From contig DITE01000021.1 in the NCBI GenBank assembly GCA_002422725.1, positions 1 through 51,666 of the forward strand: a stretch of 51,666 bases of DNA, written 5' to 3'. The position numbers and the translations under genes were made by a program. Of the stretch, positions 1 through 8,802 are shown piece by piece. The DNA is from Bacteroidales bacterium UBA6192 (GTDB lineage: Bacteria; Bacteroidota; Bacteroidia; Bacteroidales; F082). Under the pieces are notes generated by a model, which worked only from the letters and a program-made list of their open reading frames with translations, searched no databases and had not been told where the DNA came from. The first letter of the stretch is position 1; the number at the start of each line of letters is the position of its first letter.

Positions 1-46
1 TACTAAATTAATGGACTCTATATAACTTATTAACACAAATTATCAT

Positions 47-1312
47 ATGAAATCTCTATTCTTTTCCATTTTATTCACATGTGTGCTGCTTATCTCATCG
101 CACAGTCTTCATGCTCAACCAATCCATGATACTATTACCATGGGATCAGGCTATGCCAACGATGTTTTCTATAGCTTCGAAAACGGAGTTGTTAAAACAG
201 AAGCAAGAAACAACTGGGACATTGCTTTTTACACCAATCGCTGGAGTGCCGGAATTATTGCAAACGATGGCATGGGAGTAAGCATCTATACCTATCCGCT
301 GAACGACACCAATGGCTGGAGTTCAGTTGATGTTTCCGGTATTGACTCCTGGACGCCACTTTTTAATTCAGACACTATCTGGGAAGATGGCGCTTTTAAC
401 CGCAATAGCCTGGGTCATCCTGACTATGGCTGGGGTGTTTACAATACCATCAACCACGATGTTGTTGGCGATTCGCTCTACATTGTCAAAATGGCTGACG
501 GATCGTTTCGTAAGCTATGGATTCAGCGTAAAAACTCGGTTGCAAATACATTTGAATTCAAGTTTGCCAACATCGATGGTTCCAACGAAGTTAGTCAACA
601 ACTGAATGCCACCCCCTATGAGAACAAATTGTTTGTTTACTACAACTTGATGATTGCACAGGTGGTTGACCGTGAGCCTGCAAAAGACAGCTGGGATATC
701 CTGTTCAGCCGCTATATGGCGATTGTTTATGATATAGAGGGAAATCCATCGTATTATCCTGTGGTTGGAATACTCAACAACCCGGCTACCGGCGCCAATC
801 GTTTTCATCCTGTGGCCGATGATTTTGAAGACTGGACAGCAGCACCTATGGAAAACCATAAGACCCCTATCGGACACAACTGGAAAACTTTCGACATGAA
901 TTCATTCTCCTGGCTGATACAAGAAGATCTGGCATATTTTGTACAAACCCAACAGGGTAATGTTTACAAATTTGTTCCGGACTACTTTAGTGGCACAGGC
1001 ACAGGAAAAACCGGATTTGTGAAAAAAGTAGTATCACTGGTTTCGGTGGGCGAAAGTGCATCTTCTTTGACTTTCGCAGTTTACCCCAATCCTGCCAACA
1101 GCATGGTTACCATAAACCTGACTGATAAACTGGCAAACAACGGAAGCCTTAAAGTATTTGATCAAACAGGCAGACTTGTTTTTCAGCAAAAAACCACCCC
1201 TGATCAGAAGCAATTTCAAATAAATCTTGATCAGTACTCCAGCGGACTTTATTTCATTCATCACGAATCGGGCAGCCATTCGGGCATTCAAAAATTGATT
1301 ATTCAACATTGA
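47..1312 (+). CDS. HmuY-like haem-binding protein with T9SS sorting tail
   Basis: The protein has 421 residues and starts with an ATG at 47. A signal peptide covers about residues 1-23 (hydrophobic, ending HAQ). The body has the aromatic, beta-rich pattern of HmuY-like proteins, with a WDIAFYTN block near the N-terminus and a second WDILFSRY block near the middle. About the last 80 residues are a type IX sorting tail (YPNP near residue 346, then a DQTGRLVF block and a final GLYF strand), so it should be exported through the outer membrane and anchored or released. HmuY proteins capture haem for a TonB receptor, and the next gene, 7 bases on, encodes such a receptor. The third gene of the unit is a paralogue with a lipobox instead. 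Haem binding is inferred from family and context; I could not identify the iron ligands. Confidence 0.75.
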   Translation: MKSLFFSILFTCVLLISSHSLHAQPIHDTITMGSGYANDVFYSFENGVVKTEARNNWDIAFYTNRWSAGIIANDGMGVSIYTYPLNDTNGWSSVDVSGIDSWTPLFNSDTIWEDGAFNRNSLGHPDYGWGVYNTINHDVVGDSLYIVKMADGSFRKLWIQRKNSVANTFEFKFANIDGSNEVSQQLNATPYENKLFVYYNLMIAQVVDREPAKDSWDILFSRYMAIVYDIEGNPSYYPVVGILNNPATGANRFHPVADDFEDWTAAPMENHKTPIGHNWKTFDMNSFSWLIQEDLAYFVQTQQGNVYKFVPDYFSGTGTGKTGFVKKVVSLVSVGESASSLTFAVYPNPANSMVTINLTDKLANNGSLKVFDQTGRLVFQQKTTPDQKQFQINLDQYSSGLYFIHHESGSHSGIQKLIIQH

Positions 1313-1319
1313 TTTTTTT

Positions 1320-3548
1320 ATGAACAAGCTGACTGCTTCACTTATACTGCTGCTTTCTGGCCTGGCTCTCGCGGGCTATGGTCAGAAAGCAGTTATTAAG
1401 GTGATTGATTCACGAAGCCGCGAGCCCATTTCATTTGCCCATGTGCAACTGGAAAACCTGAACAAGGAAAATCGACAGACAGTTACTACCAACATAGATG
1501 GGATAGCAGACAATCCCGTGCAGGTGAAAAGCCTTATATCGATTACATATGTCGGATTCCGGAATTATTACGACACCCTATTTCCAGGACAGAGCGTAAC
1601 AGTATCTATGCAGCCAATGGTTTACAATATGGATGAGGTTGTTGTGACAGGTCAGTTTACTCCCCAACCTGTTGACAAATCCATTTATCGTGTCAAAGTC
1701 ATCGGTTCGCGTCAAATCGAAAACAAGGCTTCATCTAATCTGGGCGAAATGATGGCCAGTGAATTGAACATCCGCAGCATGCATGATGGAGCATTAGGTT
1801 CGAAGATTACAATGCAGGGACTTGGAGGAGAGCATATTAAGCTACTTATTGACGGAGTTCCGGTAATTGGGCGTATGAATGGCAATATCGATCTGGGACA
1901 GTTAAACTTGTATAATGTTCAACATATCGAAATCATCGAAGGACCAATGTCAGTAATTTATGGCAGTAACGCCCTCGCCGGGGTAATTAACATCATCACC
2001 AAAGAAAACAGCAATCTCAGAAATTCAGCAAATGGATCAGCTTACATCGAATCAGTTGGTGTCTACAACCTGAATGCTGACGCTTCGGTGTCCAAAAACC
2101 GTTGGTTTGCATCGGTTGGAGCTGCCCGCAATTTTTTTGGTGGTTACAGTGCTATTGATACAAGCCGCTCCAAAAGTTGGAAACCAAAACGGCAATACAA
2201 TGCAGACTTTACGACACAATATAGCCATAAAGAGCTGAAAGTCAGTATCACAACATCATATTTCAACGAGTTACTGCTCGACAAGGGAAACCTCAGAAAA
2301 CCTTATTTTGAAAACGCATTCGATAGTCATTTTAAAGTTAACAGGCTTACTTCAAAGCTTGATCTGAGCACCCGTCTTTTTAAAGACAGGTACCTGAATT
2401 TGCTTGCTTCGTATTCATTTTACGACCGTACAAAGAACACATATTTTAATGACCTGACTATTCCCGAAAAAAAACTGACTAAAAACATCTCCGATCACGA
2501 CACATCCTCCTTTGGGCAGTATCTTATCCGGGCAGAATTCAGCAAAAGCACCAACAACAGCCCATTTAACTATCAGCTTGGGATTGACCTGAATTACGAG
2601 GACGGAAAGGGGAAACGTATTCTGGATCAAAAACAGGCCATAGGCGATTATGCTGCTTTTCTGAGTTTGAAAATCCAACCATCTTTAAGGTGGATGTTAC
2701 AACCCGGACTTAGATATAGTTATAATACCAGATATACTGCGCCTCTTGTATACTCCCTAAATACGAAATGGGATATTTCGGAACCGATAACCCTAAGATT
2801 ATCCTACGCCAGAGGATTCAGAGCACCTTCACTGAAAGAACTTTATCTTGAGTTTGTCGACATTAATCATAACATCAGGGGAAACGAAAACCTGAAGGCT
2901 GAATACTCTCAAAATATTAATCTTGCCTTGAAACTCAATCAGGAAAAAGACACCTATGATTATGGGTTTGAACTGAATTTGTTTTACAACAACATCAGCA
3001 ACAGCATTGACCTGGCGGTTATCGATGCCGAAAAAGCACTTTATACCTATGTGAATATCCGGAAAATGATCACTCAGGGAGGGCAGCTCAACTTCAACAA
3101 CCGGCTTTATCCATGGCTCGAACTAAGACTCGGAATTGGTGAAACAGGCCGAAAAGAACTACTGGATACCGACGAGCAACTTTCGTTCATTTACAGCACC
3201 GATTTTATGGCCAATGTTACTTATTTATGGAGGAAAACCAATGTAAATTTTAACGTAAACTACAAATACAATGGCGATTATCCGGATATTTTTCTGGGTA
3301 CTGACGGCCTTGTACTTCGTACCATCATGAAAGGGTATCACTCCATGGATATTACGGCATCAAAATGGATATGGCAAAACCGGATCAATTTGCAGATAGG
3401 TGCAAAAAACCTGTTTGACAACACCACGATAAGCAGCAGAGGAGATATTGATGCTGGTGGAATTCATTCTGGTGGAGGCGGTGCAACATCGGTTGACTGG
3501 GGTCGGACATATTTTGTAAAGCTTAGTTTTTCATTTAAACAGTTCTAA
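1320..3548 (+). CDS. TonB-dependent outer-membrane receptor, probably haem/iron
   Basis: The protein has 742 residues. A signal peptide covers about residues 1-21. Residues ~24-105 form a carboxypeptidase-regulatory-like (CarboxypepD_reg) domain, usual at the N-terminus of Bacteroidota receptors. Residues ~115-225 are the plug, with LLIDGVPVIG and an IEIIEGPMSVIYGSNALAG block typical of TonB receptors. The rest is a beta-barrel that ends in the expected terminal Phe. It would move a bound ligand across the outer membrane using TonB energy. It lies between two HmuY-like genes (7 bases after the first, 4 bases before the second), so haem is the most likely substrate. The substrate is inferred from neighbours, because the barrel itself does not reveal it. 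Confidence 0.85.
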   Translation: MNKLTASLILLLSGLALAGYGQKAVIKVIDSRSREPISFAHVQLENLNKENRQTVTTNIDGIADNPVQVKSLISITYVGFRNYYDTLFPGQSVTVSMQPMVYNMDEVVVTGQFTPQPVDKSIYRVKVIGSRQIENKASSNLGEMMASELNIRSMHDGALGSKITMQGLGGEHIKLLIDGVPVIGRMNGNIDLGQLNLYNVQHIEIIEGPMSVIYGSNALAGVINIITKENSNLRNSANGSAYIESVGVYNLNADASVSKNRWFASVGAARNFFGGYSAIDTSRSKSWKPKRQYNADFTTQYSHKELKVSITTSYFNELLLDKGNLRKPYFENAFDSHFKVNRLTSKLDLSTRLFKDRYLNLLASYSFYDRTKNTYFNDLTIPEKKLTKNISDHDTSSFGQYLIRAEFSKSTNNSPFNYQLGIDLNYEDGKGKRILDQKQAIGDYAAFLSLKIQPSLRWMLQPGLRYSYNTRYTAPLVYSLNTKWDISEPITLRLSYARGFRAPSLKELYLEFVDINHNIRGNENLKAEYSQNINLALKLNQEKDTYDYGFELNLFYNNISNSIDLAVIDAEKALYTYVNIRKMITQGGQLNFNNRLYPWLELRLGIGETGRKELLDTDEQLSFIYSTDFMANVTYLWRKTNVNFNVNYKYNGDYPDIFLGTDGLVLRTIMKGYHSMDITASKWIWQNRINLQIGAKNLFDNTTISSRGDIDAGGIHSGGGGATSVDWGRTYFVKLSFSFKQF

Positions 3549-3552
3549 TTTG

Positions 3553-4584
3553 ATGAAAGTCCTGAATATCATTTTCCTGTCGGCATTTTGCATGATGTTA
3601 CTCACTTCCTGTTTTAAGGAAGACATCAGGATACCGCCCTACGATCGTGGCAATAAAATAACCATGGTTGCCCCAATGACCCAGAATTATAAATACCAGA
3701 TATATGTAAATCTGGATCAGCAACAAATAGTGTCGACCAATCATAAATCTGATTTTGACCTTGTTTTTGAAAATACTACGGACGGACACAGGGTTTTATT
3801 GAATACGGCGAATTTTATGACGGTTGCGGCCACCGGGAAATACGATATGAGCGAAGTTACTTCATTTGCAGGTCTCGATTTCCGCTTCGATCCCTCATCC
3901 GGCAACAGGGATTCTCTGGCAATAGGCAATTGGTTTACAGTGAATGGCTCCGATACAGTTTATCACCGGGAAGTGTATGTTGTTGACCGGGGCTACGATG
4001 AATTTGGAAATGTGCTTGGCAAACGAAAAATTGTATTTGACAGCCTCATACGCGACACCTATTACTTCACCTATGCAAATCTCAATGGAACCGATCAGGT
4101 TTCGGTAAAAGTCGATAAAGGATCTGACACCAATTTCATCTATTTTTCCTTTAGGAACGGTGGTGAGCAAATCTATCCCGAACCCCCAAAAACAGCTTAC
4201 GATCTGCTTTTCACACAATACACAACACTGCTTTTCACAAATGATGGCACACCATATCCTTACCTGGTAACAGGAGTTTACATCAACCATTTCAACACAC
4301 TTGTTGCACGCGATAGCATTACAGTTTTCGACAGCATTAGTATGGATGAAGCTTTACTGATGCAATATTCTAACCAACTTGACGTGATTGGATTTAACTG
4401 GAAAGATGTGCTGGGCGATGTAGAAACTGGGAATGTGTATTATGAAGTTAAGCCCGAAAATATTTATATAGTGCGCAACCAGCAGGACATGTTTTTCAAG
4501 ATGAGGTTCGTGAATTTCTATGCTACCGAAGGAGATGAGGCAGGTGAAAAAGGATACCCAACCTTTGAATTCCAGCGACTTTAG
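3553..4584 (+). CDS. HmuY-like outer-membrane lipoprotein
   Basis: I chose the ATG at 3553 over a TTG one codon upstream. The 343-residue product begins with a lipoprotein signal peptide whose lipobox LLTSC places the lipidated Cys at residue 20. The body resembles the first gene of the unit: FDLVFEN corresponds to WDIAFYTN, YDLLFTQY to WDILFSRY, and GFNWKD to GHNWKT, so the two are paralogues with different anchoring. HmuY is a haem-binding lipoprotein that hands haem to a TonB receptor, and this gene directly follows that receptor in the same unit. The role is inferred from family and context. The substrate could be another porphyrin or metal complex. Confidence 0.72.
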   Translation: MKVLNIIFLSAFCMMLLTSCFKEDIRIPPYDRGNKITMVAPMTQNYKYQIYVNLDQQQIVSTNHKSDFDLVFENTTDGHRVLLNTANFMTVAATGKYDMSEVTSFAGLDFRFDPSSGNRDSLAIGNWFTVNGSDTVYHREVYVVDRGYDEFGNVLGKRKIVFDSLIRDTYYFTYANLNGTDQVSVKVDKGSDTNFIYFSFRNGGEQIYPEPPKTAYDLLFTQYTTLLFTNDGTPYPYLVTGVYINHFNTLVARDSITVFDSISMDEALLMQYSNQLDVIGFNWKDVLGDVETGNVYYEVKPENIYIVRNQQDMFFKMRFVNFYATEGDEAGEKGYPTFEFQRL

Positions 4585-4602
4585 TCAAATTTTGGAATAC
4601 GG

Positions 4603-4634
4603 AAAACCCTTGTGCTGCATGAAATCAAGGTTTT
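4603..4634 (+). terminator. Probable terminator of the HmuY/TonB unit
   Basis: An inverted repeat (AAAACC-C-TTG against CAAGGTTTT) has one bulged base and a 13-base loop, and it ends in a short T-run. It sits 18 bases after the last gene of the unit and before the lgt promoter. Confidence 0.45.
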
Positions 4635-4685
4635 GTTAAGCTACGTTATTACCTATCGCCATGATACCTTTTAATAGGGAAATGT

Positions 4686-4693
4686 TACTTTTG
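4686..4693 (+). promoter_or_regulatory. Promoter -7 element of lgt
   Basis: TACTTTTG matches the Bacteroidota -7 consensus TAnnTTTG exactly. The lgt start codon follows 14 bases later, so the leader would be only about ten bases. I see no clear -33 TTG at normal spacing. Confidence 0.55.
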
Positions 4694-4707
4694 CAGAAAA
4701 CTTGATT

Positions 4708-5526
4708 ATGACATTGCTTACGATTGTATGGGATGTTAGTCCCGAAATTTTTGTTTTTCCCGATTGGATCCCCATGATGGGAGGACGAGGTGTCCGTTGG
4801 TATGGCGCTTTGTTTGCGGCATCATTTGTTGTTGGTTACATGATCATGCAAAAGGTGTTCAAGCGCGAGCAAATCAGCGAAAAAGTACTCGATCAGTTAT
4901 CAACCTATATGATAGTAGCCACTGTGGTGGGTGCCAGGCTTGGGCATTGTCTGTTTTATGAGCCGGCCTATTATCTGTCGAACCCGCTTGAGATATTAAA
5001 GGTATGGGAGGGTGGCCTGGCGAGTCATGGTGCTGCAATCGGAATCATTATTGCCTTGTATTTTTTCTCGAAAAAGCAAAAGAAAACAATTATCTGGACA
5101 CTCGACAGGGTGGTGATCGTGGTGGCTCTGGCCGGTTTTTTTATCCGTATGGGTAACCTGATGAATTCGGAAATTTTTGGTCATATTACCTCCCTGCCAT
5201 GGGGTTTCCAGTTCGTCAGATCATCCGATCCGGCACTGGCAGGCGATCCTCGCCATCCCACACAGATTTATGAAGGCCTCTGGTATCTCGCTACATTTTT
5301 CTTTTTGATGCACAGTTACTTCAAAAGAGGAATGGGCGATAAACATCCCGGATACATTTTCGGTCTTTTCCTGATTAACATATTTGGATCGAGGTTTTTT
5401 ATTGAGTTCCTGAAGGAACCACAAGTAGGTTTTGAATCTACCATGACCCTTAATATGGGACAGTGGCTGAGTATCCCTTTTGTAATAGCAGGCATAATTA
5501 TCTGGTATAGAGGGTATAAGAAATAA
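4708..5526 (+). CDS. lgt: Prolipoprotein diacylglyceryl transferase Lgt
   Basis: Lgt transfers diacylglycerol from phosphatidylglycerol to the lipobox cysteine of prolipoproteins in the inner membrane, the first step of lipoprotein maturation. The 272-residue product is a multi-pass membrane protein of normal family length. It carries the hallmark GGLASHGAAIG block, with the essential His, and the Lgt signature RMGNLMNSEIFG. I took the ATG at 4708; a TTG two codons upstream also reads in frame, but the promoter -7 element lies just before it. It serves lipoproteins such as those encoded at 3553 and 50325. It appears monocistronic and ends at a strong bidirectional terminator. Confidence 0.95.
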   Translation: MTLLTIVWDVSPEIFVFPDWIPMMGGRGVRWYGALFAASFVVGYMIMQKVFKREQISEKVLDQLSTYMIVATVVGARLGHCLFYEPAYYLSNPLEILKVWEGGLASHGAAIGIIIALYFFSKKQKKTIIWTLDRVVIVVALAGFFIRMGNLMNSEIFGHITSLPWGFQFVRSSDPALAGDPRHPTQIYEGLWYLATFFFLMHSYFKRGMGDKHPGYIFGLFLINIFGSRFFIEFLKEPQVGFESTMTLNMGQWLSIPFVIAGIIIWYRGYKK

Positions 5527-5540
5527 ATATCTAAGACACA

Positions 5541-5576
5541 AAAAAAACCGGAATCACAATTGATTCCGGTTTTTTT
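5541..5576. terminator. Bidirectional intrinsic terminator between lgt and the DUF2723 gene
   Basis: A perfect inverted repeat (AACCGGAATCA, loop CAAT, TGATTCCGGTT) is flanked by A-tracts on the left and T-tracts on the right. It can therefore stop transcription from both converging genes. Confidence 0.9.
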
Positions 5577-5590
5577 ATTCTTTTATTGCA

Positions 5591-8500
5591 CTAATACCCC
5601 ATCAGATTCACCTGGGCCATAAATGCTTCCTCAAGCTCTTTTGCCAGATCTTCCTGTTTATACTGTTCCGCCATTTGTGCCAACCTCTGCAACACAGCCA
5701 TGGATTCCTGAATATTCCTCTCGTAGTAAACAGTAAAACGCTTTTCAAGTCTGTTGTAATAGTGCAGGTCGTCAAGATACCTGTTCATGAGCGTTCTGGT
5801 GAGCTCAGCTCCTCTTTCGTTGCTACCTGCCTTAAAATACACTTCGACCCATGGAAGCATGTAATAATCAAATGTAATTTTTTCATTGGGGAAGAAATAC
5901 ATTCCTTTGTCAAGCACCATTGCTGCTGAATCGGCTTTCCCTTCCTGAAGGAGAGCCTGCGCAAGACGAACATAACTTTGTTTAGCCATTGTTGAATTTC
6001 TGTTGCTTTCGCGATCAACAGAAACTGAAGGATCGTGGAGGTTGCCCCATGATGCTTTTTCCATGAGGAGTTGCCAGGATCCATCAGTGTAAACTCCTCC
6101 CAGCTTTTCAACAACATTGGATGCTTCAACAGGCATAAACCGGTAAACCATCCCTTCCATATGACAATATTTATCCACATTAAGCACTTTAGTTACACTA
6201 TTGGGATTGGTGAAATAGATTGGGCGCTCCCAATTATTACTGGCAATGAAATCGAGCAGCATCAAGTCATTTTTATACAAACCACCCTGGGTGATTTCCC
6301 AGCTCATTTCACTAACAATCAGGTGGTGCATGCTTTCAGGAACAGTACCGCTTCTGATAACAGCTTCTTTGTCAATGGTAAGTTTAACTTTTGTTGTGGG
6401 AAAATAATTGATACGTTCACCTGACTGAAGTGGAACTTTGGTCTGATCGCTGTCGTTTGCCACAAAATCGATTAATTCTTTCAATTCGACAGGTCCTTTC
6501 AACCGTTCAAGAACCGGAATGTATTCGTTCACACCCTTATCATACTGGTTTGGACGCAGGGTTAACGGCAGTCGATCTGATTCGTAAACCTTTTTACCTA
6601 ATTGATGCACATACCAGTCACCTGAAGCAAGCATATAGTTTACAACCCTCATGTCGGTGCGGAAATTCTCAACCTCCTGCACATACCATAAGGGGAATGT
6701 GTCGTTATCACCATTCGTAAAAATGATAGACCTGGGCTGGCATTGTGCCAGATAGCTTTTGGCAAAATCACGTGCTGGATATTTGCCCGAACGGTCGTGG
6801 CCTTCCCAACCTTCAACAGCCATGATGCCCGGAACTAAAACCAACGCTGCTATTGATACTGCGATGGCAACGAAAGTATTCTTTGTTGTTCTTTTGCCGA
6901 ATAACTCATACAGGAATAATACTCCAAACCCAATCCAGATGGCAAAAGCATAAAACGAACCTGCATAAGCATAATCACGTTCACGAGGTTGATAAGGGGT
7001 CTGGTTAAGATAAACAATAATTGCCAGTCCTGTCAGGATAAATAACAGAAAAACCACCCAGGTATCTTTCGGATGCTTCAAAAAATGAAATAATAACCCC
7101 ACAATTCCGAGCAGGAGTGGCAGAAAATAAAATCTTGCTCTTGCAGGATTCTTCATGCTTTCAGGCAGATTGGTCTGATCACCCAACCTCAATGAATCAA
7201 TAAAGTTGATTCCGCTTATCCAATTGCCATTTTCAATCTCCCCCTGACTTTCCACATCATTTTGCCGGCCTGCAAAATTCCACATGAAATAGCGCATGTA
7301 CATGTGAGAAATCTGATAGCTGAAGAAATATTTGAGGTTCTGTCCAAATGTGGGCCGGTTAATGACTTCCGAAGCGCCATTGGGTTTTGTCACCCTTATG
7401 GGAGTTCCCTTTTCGCCCCCTACCTGCTTGTAAATGCTAATGTGGCTTGGTTTCTGGTTGCTCCACATCCGGGGAAAAACGGTCGTAAACCGGCTGTCGT
7501 AAACAGGCTTGGTTCCACGACGGTAATCAGTAATCACATATTTTCCTTTGGTTTTATCTTTAACATAAACCGGATTCCCATCCTCATACGATTCAATCGG
7601 TGCGGTGTAATACTGACCGTAGAGAAGAGGCCAGTCGCCATATTGCTCACGGTTCAGGTAAGCCAGCATGGTAATGGCATCGCTTGGTTCATTTTCGTTA
7701 ATGGGAGTATTTGCGTTCGCTCTGATAATTAACATGAAGAAAGAAGAATACCCGATTAATATAAACATGAAAGCCAGAATGGCAGTATTGAAGATGACCT
7801 TCCCGCGTTTTTGTGTGTAGTTGAGTCCGAAAAGGATCAGGCCGATAAGCAAGGCAAAATATAAGATAGTCCCAATGTTAAATGGCATTCCAAGACTATT
7901 TACAAAAAACAATTCGAACAAGCCAGCCAGTTTCACGATTAGCGGAATGATCAGGTTCATGACAAATCCAAGAATAAGTAAGGAGATTAAACCGGCAACA
8001 ATAAACCCTTTTGTTGATGGGGTAAATTTCTTGTAATAGAATACATACACTATCGCCGGAATAGCAAGCAGATTAAGCATGTGCACACCGATTGACAGCC
8101 CGATCATATAAGCTATGAATAACAACCAGCGGTAGTTATGCGGTTCATCGGCCACACGCTCCCATTTGAGGATGGCCCAAAAAACCACCGCCGTAAAAAA
8201 TGATGACATGGCATATACTTCGCCTTCCACAGCCGAAAACCAGAATGAATCGCTGAATGTATAGGCCAGAGCACCCACTGCACCAGCTCCCAGAACGGCT
8301 ATGGCATTGCCCGAAGCTATTGAATCGTCTGCCACTTTCACCATTTTCCGCGCCAGCATAGTGATAGTCCAGAATAAAAACAAAATGGTGAAACTGCTTG
8401 ATAAGGCCGACATAACATTGATCATGAGCGCTACCCTGCTCAGGTCGCCAAAAGCAAACAGGCTAAAGAACCTTCCCATCATTTGAAACAATGGTGCGCC

Positions 8501-8653
8501 GGGCGGATGGCCAACCTGAAGCTTGTAGGCTGTTGAAATGTACTCACCACAATCCCACCAACTGGCAGTAGGCTCGAGTGTTAAAAAATACACAATGGTG
8601 GCAATCAGGAATACTACCCAGCCTACCAGGTTGTTCAGTTTCTTAAAATTCAT
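5591..8653 (-). CDS. DUF2723 family integral membrane protein
   Basis: The protein has 1020 residues. The N-terminal ~600 residues contain many hydrophobic membrane segments and open with the DUF2723 signature (SWWDCGEYIS, followed by VGHPPGAPLFQMMGR). The remaining ~400 residues are soluble: an FTNGDNDTFPLWYVQE block, then a helical, TPR-like end. DUF2723 proteins resemble protein O-mannosyltransferase-type (GT-C fold) glycosyltransferases and are widespread in Bacteroidota, so a lipid-linked-sugar glycosyltransferase at the cell envelope is plausible. The exact donor and acceptor are unknown. It stands alone, with its own -7 element upstream and a shared terminator downstream. Confidence 0.85.
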   Translation of the reverse strand: MNFKKLNNLVGWVVFLIATIVYFLTLEPTASWWDCGEYISTAYKLQVGHPPGAPLFQMMGRFFSLFAFGDLSRVALMINVMSALSSSFTILFLFWTITMLARKMVKVADDSIASGNAIAVLGAGAVGALAYTFSDSFWFSAVEGEVYAMSSFFTAVVFWAILKWERVADEPHNYRWLLFIAYMIGLSIGVHMLNLLAIPAIVYVFYYKKFTPSTKGFIVAGLISLLILGFVMNLIIPLIVKLAGLFELFFVNSLGMPFNIGTILYFALLIGLILFGLNYTQKRGKVIFNTAILAFMFILIGYSSFFMLIIRANANTPINENEPSDAITMLAYLNREQYGDWPLLYGQYYTAPIESYEDGNPVYVKDKTKGKYVITDYRRGTKPVYDSRFTTVFPRMWSNQKPSHISIYKQVGGEKGTPIRVTKPNGASEVINRPTFGQNLKYFFSYQISHMYMRYFMWNFAGRQNDVESQGEIENGNWISGINFIDSLRLGDQTNLPESMKNPARARFYFLPLLLGIVGLLFHFLKHPKDTWVVFLLFILTGLAIIVYLNQTPYQPRERDYAYAGSFYAFAIWIGFGVLFLYELFGKRTTKNTFVAIAVSIAALVLVPGIMAVEGWEGHDRSGKYPARDFAKSYLAQCQPRSIIFTNGDNDTFPLWYVQEVENFRTDMRVVNYMLASGDWYVHQLGKKVYESDRLPLTLRPNQYDKGVNEYIPVLERLKGPVELKELIDFVANDSDQTKVPLQSGERINYFPTTKVKLTIDKEAVIRSGTVPESMHHLIVSEMSWEITQGGLYKNDLMLLDFIASNNWERPIYFTNPNSVTKVLNVDKYCHMEGMVYRFMPVEASNVVEKLGGVYTDGSWQLLMEKASWGNLHDPSVSVDRESNRNSTMAKQSYVRLAQALLQEGKADSAAMVLDKGMYFFPNEKITFDYYMLPWVEVYFKAGSNERGAELTRTLMNRYLDDLHYYNRLEKRFTVYYERNIQESMAVLQRLAQMAEQYKQEDLAKELEEAFMAQVNLMGY

Positions 8654-8708
8654 TGCTTATAACGGTTTTGAGTAAATGGTTATCGGAAGCGAAAATACGC
8701 ATTCAAGG

Positions 8709-8716
8709 CAAAATTA
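8709..8716 (-). promoter_or_regulatory. Promoter -7 element of the DUF2723 gene
   Basis: On the minus strand the sequence is TAATTTTG, an exact TAnnTTTG match, 55 bases before the start codon. The rest of the 150-base gap to the aldehyde dehydrogenase holds nothing else I can name. Confidence 0.5.
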
Positions 8717-8802
8717 CGGTTAATAATCAGATGTGGTTAAGTTTTTTTAACAGAGTAATATCCCAGCCAACCTTTCTATAAAATCACTATCAAAAAACAC
8801 AA

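Noticed and set aside
7262..7732. Long plus-strand open frame opposite the DUF2723 gene
   Set aside because: It lies wholly within a strongly supported minus-strand gene and has no family resemblance, so it is an antisense shadow.
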